NCBI GenBank assembly: GCA_011526395.1
Contig: WTHW01000118.1
Coordinates: 1-8,904, forward strand
DNA from: Alphaproteobacteria bacterium
GTDB taxonomy: Bacteria; Pseudomonadota; Alphaproteobacteria; Puniceispirillales; Puniceispirillaceae
Length of the DNA: 8,904 nt
Direction of reading: 5' to 3'
The notes below the pieces were generated by a model, which was not told the origin of the DNA, did no database searches, and was given only the letters and a program-made list of their open reading frames with translations. Positions 1 through 6,385 of this stretch are shown here, piece by piece; position 1 is the stretch's first letter, and the number at the start of each line of letters is the position of its first letter. The position numbers were made by a program, and so were the translations under genes.

Positions 1-21
1 AAATTATGCAGTATCTTTTTC

Positions 22-56
22 AAAATAAAACGCGCCCGAACAGAGGTCGGACGCGT
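22..56 (-). terminator. Rho-independent terminator of xsc
   Basis: Read on the minus strand, arm ACGCGTCCGA (56 to 47), loop CCTCTGT, arm TCGGGCGCGT (39 to 30), then TTTATTTT (29 to 22). In RNA the ten-base stem pairs fully, with one G-U wobble, and the U-rich tract follows at once. It begins 28 bases after the xsc stop codon. The plus-strand reading lacks a proper T tract, so it acts in the xsc direction only. It implies that xsc is the last gene of its transcript. Confidence 0.9.
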
Positions 57-84
57 TATTTAAAACATGTTTGTTTTTAATGGC

Positions 85-1863
85 TTACGCACCTTGCTGT
101 GGGCGCATATCATCAGCGCTGATGCCAGCAACTGATACAGGCTTCTTCATGGCATCACGGCGGAATGGCTCACCAAGCTCTTGGTTCAATAGCACTTCGA
201 TGAATGTTGTCTGACCATCATTCATTTGTGCATCAACAGCGGCATTTAGCGCATCTTCTAGATCTGCCATTGATGATACCTGAACACCTTTGACGCCACA
301 TGCTTCAGCAATGCCAGCATATTTCACATCTGTATCAAGCTCTGTGCCAACAAAGTTATCATCAAACCACAATGTTGTATTACGCTTTTCAGCGCCCCAC
401 TGATAGTTGCGGAAGATAATCATTGTGATTGGCGGCCACTCTTTACGGCCAATGGCTGTCATCTCGTTCATTGAGATACCGAAAGCGCCATCGCCTGCGA
501 AACCAACAACTGGTACATCTGGGCGACCAATCTTTGCACCCATGATAGCTGGTAGACCATAACCACAAGGACCAAATAGACCCGGTGCTAGATATTTACG
601 GCCAGCTTCAAATGTTGGATAGGCATTACCAATCGCACAGTTGTTACCAATGTCAGAAGAAATGATAGCTTCCTTTGGCAATGCTGATGTGATCGCACGC
701 CATGCCATACGAGGTGACATTTTGCCCGGCTCTCTGTTACGAGCACGCTCGTTCCATGTTGTGCCTGGATCATCATCTTCGTGATCAAGTGATGTTAATT
801 CTTGCGCCCATGATGACTTTGTTTGTGCAATCAATGCTTTACGCTCTGCACGTCCAGCATCACCCGCTTTTGCACCAAGCTTTTCTAGAAGTGAATCTGC
901 CACTTTCTTTGCATCACCAACGATACCAACTGATACAGGCTTTGTAAGGCCGATACGGTCAGGGTTGATATCAACCTGAATGATCTTCGCATCTTTTGGC
1001 CAGTAATCAATGCCATAGCCCGGCAATGTTGAGAATGGGTTCAATCTTGTACCCAATGCCAACACAACGTCAGCCTTTGCAATCAATTCCATGCCTGCTT
1101 TTGAACCGTTATAGCCCAATGGGCCTGCGAATAGCGGGTGTGAGCCTGGGAAGGCATCATTATGCTGATAACCACAGCAAACAGGTGCATCAAGACGCTC
1201 AGCTAGCTTCATTGAGGCTTCGATAGCACCGCCAATCACAACACCAGCGCCATTCAATAGAACTGGGAATTTCGCGTTTGATAGCAACTCAGCTGCTTGG
1301 CTAAGAGCATCTTCACCGCCACCCGGGCGTTCAAATTCAACAATCGCTGGCAAGTCAATGTCAACAACTTGTGTCCAGAAGTCACGAGGCACGTTGATTT
1401 GTGCTGGTGCAGATGCACGCTTTGCTTGCAAAATCACGCGGTTCAAAACTTCAGCAATACGGCTCGCGTCACGAACTTCTTCTTGATAAGCAACCATGTC
1501 TTTAAACAAAGCCATTTGCTCAACTTCTTGGAAGCCACCTTGACCGATTGTCTTGTTTGCAGCTTGCGGTGTTACCAAAAGAAGTGGTGTGTGGTTCCAG
1601 TATGCTGTCTTTACCGGTGTCACGAAGTTTGTGATACCCGGACCATTTTGCGCAACCATCATAGACATTTTGCCAGACGCTCTTGTGAAGCCATCAGCCA
1701 TCATGCCAGCGTTACATTCATGCGCTGCATCCCAGAATTTGATACCTGCTTGAGGGAACAAATCTGAAATCGGCATCATGGCAGAACCAATTATACCAAA
1801 AGCATGTTCAATTCCGTGCATTTGCAGTACTTTTACAAATGCTTCTTCTGTTGTCATTTTCAT
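85..1863 (-). CDS. xsc: Sulfoacetaldehyde acetyltransferase
   Basis: A cytoplasmic thiamine-diphosphate enzyme that converts sulfoacetaldehyde plus phosphate to acetyl phosphate and sulfite. This is the desulfonating step shared by taurine and other C2-sulfonate degradation routes. The 592 residues are the usual family length. Seen: an N-terminal TPP-binding domain with the cofactor-activating glutamate (E49, in AAHECNAG); a central domain at about 190-340; and a C-terminal TPP domain with the metal-binding GDG motif at 457-459 (D458) and N486 in RNYQWG. The opening residues MTTEEAFVKVLQMHGIEHAFG and the RNYQWGAEKRN stretch are typical of Xsc rather than acetolactate synthase. The ATG at 1863 is set by GGGGAGG seven bases upstream; a second in-frame ATG two codons in is less well placed. 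No phosphate acetyltransferase, taurine transaminase or dehydrogenase gene adjoins it, and a terminator follows directly, so it appears to be transcribed alone. Confidence 0.95.
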   Translation of the reverse strand: MKMTTEEAFVKVLQMHGIEHAFGIIGSAMMPISDLFPQAGIKFWDAAHECNAGMMADGFTRASGKMSMMVAQNGPGITNFVTPVKTAYWNHTPLLLVTPQAANKTIGQGGFQEVEQMALFKDMVAYQEEVRDASRIAEVLNRVILQAKRASAPAQINVPRDFWTQVVDIDLPAIVEFERPGGGEDALSQAAELLSNAKFPVLLNGAGVVIGGAIEASMKLAERLDAPVCCGYQHNDAFPGSHPLFAGPLGYNGSKAGMELIAKADVVLALGTRLNPFSTLPGYGIDYWPKDAKIIQVDINPDRIGLTKPVSVGIVGDAKKVADSLLEKLGAKAGDAGRAERKALIAQTKSSWAQELTSLDHEDDDPGTTWNERARNREPGKMSPRMAWRAITSALPKEAIISSDIGNNCAIGNAYPTFEAGRKYLAPGLFGPCGYGLPAIMGAKIGRPDVPVVGFAGDGAFGISMNEMTAIGRKEWPPITMIIFRNYQWGAEKRNTTLWFDDNFVGTELDTDVKYAGIAEACGVKGVQVSSMADLEDALNAAVDAQMNDGQTTFIEVLLNQELGEPFRRDAMKKPVSVAGISADDMRPQQGA

Positions 1864-1870
1864 GGGTCGT

Positions 1871-1877
1871 CCTCCCC
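1871..1877 (-). promoter_or_regulatory. Strong Shine-Dalgarno site of xsc
   Basis: GGGGAGG on the minus strand lies seven bases before the ATG at 1863. It decides that start over the internal ATG at 1857 and suggests efficient translation. Confidence 0.8.
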
Positions 1878-1895
1878 TGTATATTCTGGATAGCT

Positions 1896-1925
1896 ACTAT
1901 AAAATGACGCGACTACATCACGCAA
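1896..1925 (-). promoter_or_regulatory. Possible sigma-70 promoter of xsc
   Basis: On the minus strand, TTGCGT (1925 to 1920), an 18-base gap and TATAGT (1901 to 1896). The -10 is good, but the -35 keeps only TTG of TTGACA. A start near 1889 would give a leader of about 25 bases ending in the strong ribosome site. The upstream edge overlaps the CAAAAT palindrome at 1923-1937, as an operator would. The call rests on pattern alone. Confidence 0.3.
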
Positions 1926-1937
1926 AATATAATTTTG
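1923..1937. promoter_or_regulatory. CAAAAT-ATA-ATTTTG palindrome, possible operator
   Basis: A perfect six-base inverted repeat around ATA, about 60 bases upstream of the xsc start and overlapping the candidate -35. The same half-site CAAAAT recurs at 2072-2077 and 2084-2089 on the mutase side of the spacer. It does not look like the TauR sites I know of. The binding protein is unknown and AT-rich chance similarity is possible. Confidence 0.35.
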
Positions 1938-2125
1938 TGCGATATAAATGCCTTAACTAGGCTGTCAACAATAGAACCAGTTAAATCTATATTTAATACC
2001 AGAATTTTCCCAAGCTGGCACCAAACGACTGATAAGCGCAATATTACCTGTTATGGGCTGTCAATTTTCGGCAAAATAATGTACAAAATTTGGCATATCA
2101 GTGCGGTATGGGACCAGTTCGGTAT

Positions 2126-2130
2126 AGGGA
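2126..2130 (+). promoter_or_regulatory. Ribosome site that selects the mutase start at 2137
   Basis: AGGGA abuts the first ATG (2131) with no spacing but lies six bases before the second ATG (2137). The second is therefore the likelier start, giving MSDKETK rather than MSMSDKETK. Confidence 0.55.
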
Positions 2131-2136
2131 ATGTCT

Positions 2137-4326
2137 ATGTCTGATAAAGAAACCAAAATGAAATGGCAGTCACAATTTGCCAAAGAATTGCGCCTAGCGG
2201 AAACTGAAGCCAATGCGTTACCAACAAAACAAACGCTAGAAGGTATCGATATTAAACCGCTTTACACCGCTGATGATATCGCACCATCGGCGCATCTGGA
2301 CACATATCCCGGTCAAATGCCTTTCACGCGCGGCCCAAAAGCGTCTATGTATGTGGGCAGGCCATGGACCATACGCCAATATGCCGGCTTTTCAACAGCG
2401 GCTGAATCAAACGCCTTTTATCGCAAAGCGCTGGCAGCTGGACAAAAGGGATTATCAGTTGCTTTCGATTTAGCAACGCATCGTGGTTATGACTCTGACC
2501 ATGAACGTGTTGTGGGTGATGTGGGCAAGGCCGGTGTTGCCATTGATAGTGTCGAGGATATGAAAATATTATTCGACCAAATACCTTTGAATGAAATGTC
2601 AGTCTCAATGACCATGAATGGCGCTGTCTTGCCGATATTGGCTGGCTTTATCGTAGCTGGTGAAGAGCAAGGCGTTGATAAGTCTCAATTATCAGGCACC
2701 ATTCAAAACGATATTTTGAAAGAATTTATGGTGCGCAATACTTATATCTATCCGCCTGAGCCATCAATGCGGATTGTCTCTGATATCATCGGCTACACAG
2801 CGAGCCATATGCCAAAATTCAATTCTATTTCAATCTCTGGCTATCACATGCAAGAGGCTGGCGCCAATAATGTGCAGGAATTGGCGTTTACGCTTGCAGA
2901 CGGGCTTGAATATGTCAGGACAGCCTGCAGAAACGGCATGGATGTTGATGATTTTGCCCCGCGCTTATCATTTTTCTTTGCAATTGGCATGAATTTCTTC
3001 ATGGAAGCTGCCAAGTTACGCGCCGCTAGAACATTGTGGTCGCAGTGGATGGCAAAATTATTTGCACCACAGAATGAAAAATCCTTGATGCTTCGCACAC
3101 ATTGCCAAACATCAGGTGCCTCATTGCAAGAGCAAGATCCCTATAATAACATTATTCGCACAACTATTGAGGCACTGGCCGCAACATTGGGCGGCACGCA
3201 ATCATTGCACACAAACTCATTTGATGAAGCCATTGCCTTACCAACACCAGCCTCATCACGTGTGGCGCGCAATACCCAGCTTATACTTCAGCATGAAGCC
3301 GGCATTACAGACACTGTTGATCCGCTAGCTGGGTCATATTATGTCGAAAATCTAACAAGCGAGCTTATTGAAAAAGCCAATGCCCTGATTGAGCAGGTCG
3401 AAGCTATGGGCGGGATGACCAAAGCAGTGCAATCTGGCTTCCCAAAGGCTGAGATTGAAAAAGTAGCTGCGAAAAGACAGGCAAATATTGATAGCGGCGC
3501 GCAGGTTATTGTTGGGGTAAATAAGTTCAAGCCAGATCAAAAAACGGACATTGATGTGCTGGAAATTGATAATCGCGCTGTCAGAGAACAACAAATTGCA
3601 CAACTGACAGAAATAAAAGCAAAACGAGATGATGACGCCGTAAAACAAACTTTATCAGCGCTTGAAGCAGGCGCTGCTTCTGGTGAAGGCAATCTTTTGG
3701 CACTTGCTGTAGAAGCTATGCGTGCAAGAGCCACCGTCGGTGAAGTCTCTGGCGTTCTAGCAAATGTATTTGATCGTTATGAAGCCAAAAGCAATCTTGT
3801 CACAGGCGTCTATAAAGACCAATTCGGCGATGATGAGATCTTTAGTGCTATAGATACAGCATTAGGGAAGTTTAAGAGCATCACAAATGAAGCGCCCCGC
3901 CTTTATATGGCGAAATTGGGACAAGATGGTCATGATAGAGGCGCAAAAGTCATCGCCTCTGCCTTTCATGATATGGGCATGGAAGTGGTTGTGGGGCAAC
4001 TATTTGAGACACCAGAAGAAGCCACTGAGTCAGCCATCAAAGAAGGCGCGCATATTATAGGCATATCTACGCTGGCGGCTGGTCATAAAACCTTAATACC
4101 GCAACTGATTGAAAATCTGCGCCAAAAAGGTGCAGAAGATATTATGGTCATTTGTGGCGGGGTGATCCCTGAAAAGGATTATGAGTTTTTGTATGAGGCT
4201 GGTGTATCAGCGATATTTGGTCCTGGCACCAATATCACGAAAGCAGCGCTTACAACGATAGATGCGGCCCACAATCAGATGAGCCGCATGCATAATTATC
4301 GTCAATCAAGATTAAAATCAGATTAG
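2137..4326 (+). CDS. scpA: Methylmalonyl-CoA mutase, adenosylcobalamin-dependent
   Basis: Interconverts (R)-methylmalonyl-CoA and succinyl-CoA in the cytoplasm, the last step of propionyl-CoA assimilation. Also called mcm, mutB or bhbA. The 729 residues contain both usual parts in one chain: the TIM-barrel substrate domain (about 30-550) and the B12 domain (about 585-715). In the B12 domain, DGHDRG at 597-602 carries the cobalt-ligand histidine H599, followed by the serine and leucine of ISTLAAGH (S644, L646) and GG at 674-675. By alignment from memory with the Propionibacterium enzyme, Y82, R200 and H237 match Y89, R207 and H244. The first two mark methylmalonyl-CoA rather than isobutyryl-CoA mutase, and the sequence is clearly not ethylmalonyl-CoA mutase. 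The start was chosen by ribosome-site spacing. The epimerase, the carboxylase and the MeaB-type chaperone are not in the window. The stop codon overlaps the htpG stop. Confidence 0.95.
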   Translation: MSDKETKMKWQSQFAKELRLAETEANALPTKQTLEGIDIKPLYTADDIAPSAHLDTYPGQMPFTRGPKASMYVGRPWTIRQYAGFSTAAESNAFYRKALAAGQKGLSVAFDLATHRGYDSDHERVVGDVGKAGVAIDSVEDMKILFDQIPLNEMSVSMTMNGAVLPILAGFIVAGEEQGVDKSQLSGTIQNDILKEFMVRNTYIYPPEPSMRIVSDIIGYTASHMPKFNSISISGYHMQEAGANNVQELAFTLADGLEYVRTACRNGMDVDDFAPRLSFFFAIGMNFFMEAAKLRAARTLWSQWMAKLFAPQNEKSLMLRTHCQTSGASLQEQDPYNNIIRTTIEALAATLGGTQSLHTNSFDEAIALPTPASSRVARNTQLILQHEAGITDTVDPLAGSYYVENLTSELIEKANALIEQVEAMGGMTKAVQSGFPKAEIEKVAAKRQANIDSGAQVIVGVNKFKPDQKTDIDVLEIDNRAVREQQIAQLTEIKAKRDDDAVKQTLSALEAGAASGEGNLLALAVEAMRARATVGEVSGVLANVFDRYEAKSNLVTGVYKDQFGDDEIFSAIDTALGKFKSITNEAPRLYMAKLGQDGHDRGAKVIASAFHDMGMEVVVGQLFETPEEATESAIKEGAHIIGISTLAAGHKTLIPQLIENLRQKGAEDIMVICGGVIPEKDYEFLYEAGVSAIFGPGTNITKAALTTIDAAHNQMSRMHNYRQSRLKSD

Positions 4327-6185
4327 AGCTTTAGCCCGCGTGTCATCAATCTTGTCATACGTTGGCTGAATGCCGCTACATCTTGTGGCGGCTTGCCCTC
4401 TAGGATAAGTGATTGTTCAAACATCATGAATGAGGCGTCACTAACGACTTCAGGCTCAGCACCATCTTGCACAAGTTTATTAAGGCTTTTTACCAGATCA
4501 TGATTTGGGTTCACCTCAAGAATGCGAGGCTGATCCTGAAAATTAGGGTCATGAGCCTTCATAAGGCGTTGCATCTGTAGATCCATCCCACCTTCATCAG
4601 CGACAAGACATGCAGGGCTATCGGTGAGAGTCTTGGATATACGTATATCCGCAACCGCCGCACCAAGCGTTTCTTTCATTGATGATAGAAGCGCCTCTAC
4701 ATCAGGTGTATCAGTTGGCTCTTCGCTATCTGTTTCCTTTGCAAATTGATCAATATCAACCTGCCCTTTGGTGATGGACACAAATGATTTGCCTTCAAAC
4801 TCGCCGATTAACGGTAGCCAGAATTCATCCACAGGGTCAGTGAAATATAGCACTTCTAGGCCACGTGCTTTGAAGCCTTCAAGATGAGGACTTAATTCTG
4901 CTTGAGAGCGTGATTCAGATGACAAATAATAAATCGCATCTTGGCCGTCTTTCATGCGCTCAACATAGCCTGCTAAGCCTGTCATGCCTTCTTGTGTGCT
5001 AGACGCAAAGCGAGAGATAGCAAGAAGTTTCTCGCGGTTATCAGAATCTTCATACATGCCCTCTTTCAACACAATGCCAAATTGTGACCATAGCGCATCA
5101 TAGTCTTCTGGCTTTTTGTCATGCATCTTTTTCAATTCAGATAAGATACGGCGCACGATTGCCTTACCGATACGATCAAGGGTTTTGTTATGTTGCAACA
5201 ATTCACGGCTGACATTGAGATCAATATCTGAGGTATCAATCACACCTCTGACAAACCGAAGCCATGCAGGGATAAAGGCATCACAATCTTCAGTGATAAA
5301 GACACGATTGATGTAGAGCTTTACCTTTGGCTTTCGCGCAGGGTCAAACAAATCATAAGGGCGCATTTGCGGAATACATAACAGATTTGTAAAATTCACC
5401 GCGCCTTCAGACACATTATGCAACGTCAGTAATGGCTCACCAAAGCCAGCACCCATATCTGAGAAAAAGGCATTATATTCATCTTGTGAAATATCTGATT
5501 TCGATCTTGTCCATAGAGCAGAGCCAGAATTAAGTTGAGATACCTCGTCGCCATCTAGGAAGTTGACAGGATAGCTGATGTGGTCTGCGTAAGTTTTTAT
5601 CACATGGCCAAGTCGCATCTGGTCAAGATAGTCTTTTGCATCTTTCTTTAGATGGAGTGTGATAACTGTGCCATGTTCTGCCTTTTCAGAGGCTTCAATT
5701 TCATAACCTGTTTTACCGTCTGATGACCAAAGGAAAGCGTCATTTGTGCCTGCTTTTTTGGTCAATAATTCAACTTTATCAGCCACCATAAAGGCAGAGT
5801 AGAAGCCAACACCAAACTGACCAATTAAAGACACATCTTTGTTCTTTTCATCTGATTTGGCAGCGCTCATCGCCTCAAGAAATGATTTTGTGCCAGAACG
5901 CGCAATTGTGCCAAGACTTTGTGTTAAGTCTTCTTCTGACATGCCGATACCATTATCAGATATCACAAGTTGTTTTGCTTTTTTATTGACGCTGATGGTG
6001 ATGGCAAAATTGTCAGCTAAATCTGACAGTTTTTTATCTGTCGCACTCAGATAGCGTAATTTGTCGATAGCGTCTGAGCTGTTTGAAACAAGCTCGCGCA
6101 AGAAAATTTCTTTATTGGAATATAAAGAGTGAATTACAATATCAAGAATTTTACCAGTATCTGCCTCAAATTGATGTAGTGACAT
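4323..6185 (-). CDS. htpG: Molecular chaperone HtpG (bacterial Hsp90)
   Basis: A cytoplasmic ATP-driven dimeric chaperone that remodels client proteins with the DnaK system. At 620 residues it is close to E. coli HtpG (624). Seen: an N-terminal GHKL ATPase domain with the catalytic glutamate and magnesium asparagine in FLRELVSNSSDA (E31, N35), DNGIGM at 77-82 and GQFGVGFYSAF at 122-132; a middle domain with YINRVFI and the ATP-contacting arginine of LNVSRE (R327); and a C-terminal dimerisation domain ending in TRGLKL, with no MEEVD tail, as expected in bacteria. The start at 6185 is fixed by AAGGAG eight bases upstream. An RpoH-type promoter lies directly before it, which indicates heat-shock control. 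It converges on the mutase gene with a four-base overlap and no visible terminator. Confidence 0.97.
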   Translation of the reverse strand: MSLHQFEADTGKILDIVIHSLYSNKEIFLRELVSNSSDAIDKLRYLSATDKKLSDLADNFAITISVNKKAKQLVISDNGIGMSEEDLTQSLGTIARSGTKSFLEAMSAAKSDEKNKDVSLIGQFGVGFYSAFMVADKVELLTKKAGTNDAFLWSSDGKTGYEIEASEKAEHGTVITLHLKKDAKDYLDQMRLGHVIKTYADHISYPVNFLDGDEVSQLNSGSALWTRSKSDISQDEYNAFFSDMGAGFGEPLLTLHNVSEGAVNFTNLLCIPQMRPYDLFDPARKPKVKLYINRVFITEDCDAFIPAWLRFVRGVIDTSDIDLNVSRELLQHNKTLDRIGKAIVRRILSELKKMHDKKPEDYDALWSQFGIVLKEGMYEDSDNREKLLAISRFASSTQEGMTGLAGYVERMKDGQDAIYYLSSESRSQAELSPHLEGFKARGLEVLYFTDPVDEFWLPLIGEFEGKSFVSITKGQVDIDQFAKETDSEEPTDTPDVEALLSSMKETLGAAVADIRISKTLTDSPACLVADEGGMDLQMQRLMKAHDPNFQDQPRILEVNPNHDLVKSLNKLVQDGAEPEVVSDASFMMFEQSLILEGKPPQDVAAFSQRMTRLMTRGLKL

Positions 6186-6193
6186 AAGTGGTT

Positions 6194-6199
6194 CTCCTT
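6194..6199 (-). promoter_or_regulatory. Shine-Dalgarno site of htpG
   Basis: AAGGAG on the minus strand, eight bases before the ATG at 6185. It confirms the htpG start. Confidence 0.8.
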
Positions 6200-6227
6200 A
6201 GAGTGTCTTGTTGGATTAACCTTTGAC

Positions 6228-6256
6228 ATATAAGAAGCCGGATTTCAGGCTTCAAG
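6228..6256 (-). promoter_or_regulatory. RpoH (sigma-32) heat-shock promoter of htpG
   Basis: On the minus strand, CTTGAA (6256 to 6251), a 16-base spacer and CTTATAT (6234 to 6228). This fits the alphaproteobacterial heat-shock form CTTGAA / CYTATNT as I recall it. Transcription would start near 6220, leaving a leader of about 35 bases that contains the ribosome site. The spacer is filled by an inverted repeat (GAAGCC, eight bases, GGCTTC). I see no CIRCE element, and no leader sequence that would pair with the ribosome site as an RNA thermometer. Confidence 0.75.
6234..6253. repeat. Inverted repeat inside the htpG promoter spacer
   Basis: GAAGCC at 6234-6239 and GGCTTC at 6248-6253, a perfect six-base dyad with an eight-base centre. 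It runs from the last bases of the -35 to the first base of the -10 of the htpG promoter, the place where a repressor would block polymerase. It is upstream of the predicted transcript start, so it is not an RNA hairpin of that mRNA. Confidence 0.5.
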
Positions 6257-6262
6257 AGGCGC

Positions 6263-6302
6263 TTTCATTCGAACTTATGAAAATAATGATGATAACTATT
6301 AT
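6263..6302. repeat. Two adjoining AT-rich dyads, one slightly Fur-box-like
   Basis: TTTCAT (6263-6268) and ATGAAA (6277-6282) form a perfect six-base dyad with an eight-base centre. The next 20 bases carry ATAAT (6283-6287) and ATTATC (from 6298) around GATGATAACT, which recalls the ATAATGAT / ATTATC halves of a Fur box but is imperfect (seven of ten pairs). Both lie between htpG and the exporter gene. They may be exporter regulatory sites or chance in AT-rich DNA. Confidence 0.25.
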
Positions 6303-6385
6303 CTGGTTGTGATAATGTGCAGGTTATATCTATCTGTCCCACTGCATAAACCGTTGTGCAAAATCCACGTGCAAAAAGTTATATA

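Larger units (their letters stand above)
1864..2136. other. Divergent control region between xsc and the mutase gene
   Basis: No gene is supported here. It is clearly more AT-rich than the flanking genes. It holds the xsc ribosome site and possible promoter, the CAAAAT palindrome (1923-1937), two further CAAAAT copies (2072, 2084), a nine-base direct repeat GGCTGTCAA (1960-1968 and 2056-2064), a good -35-like TTGGCA at 2090-2095 without a matching -10 at normal distance, and two CGGTAT copies (2104-2109, 2120-2125) just before the mutase start. Short open frames that cross it have no ribosome site and no protein-like composition. Confidence 0.6.

Noticed and set aside
1297..1767. 156-codon open frame on the plus strand opposite xsc
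   Set aside because: It lies entirely inside the unmistakable xsc gene on the other strand, is rich in Cys, His and Asn as antisense frames are, and has no ribosome site or recognisable motif.
85..1863. Acetolactate synthase or another generic TPP enzyme as the identity of xsc
   Set aside because: The N-terminal and TPP-site sequence patterns are those of sulfoacetaldehyde acetyltransferase throughout, and no regulatory subunit gene is adjacent.
1935..2144. 69-codon open frame crossing the xsc / mutase spacer
   Set aside because: No ribosome site, AT-driven composition, and it overlaps the mutase start and the likely regulatory sites.
2137..4326. Ethylmalonyl-CoA or isobutyryl-CoA mutase as the identity of the mutase
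   Set aside because: The active-site Tyr and Arg (Y82, R200) and the TIRQYAGFSTAAESNAFYR stretch match methylmalonyl-CoA mutase; ethylmalonyl-CoA mutase is clearly different in these regions and isobutyryl-CoA mutase replaces both residues.
4307..4354. CAAGATT ... AATCTTG inverted repeat spanning the mutase / htpG join as a two-way terminator
   Set aside because: The loop would be 34 bases, the stem is only seven AT-rich pairs, and no U tract follows.
6201..6221. RNA thermometer or CIRCE element in the htpG leader
   Set aside because: The short leader has no stretch complementary to AAGGAG and no TTAGCACTC / GAGTGCTAA repeat; sigma-32 control explains the region.
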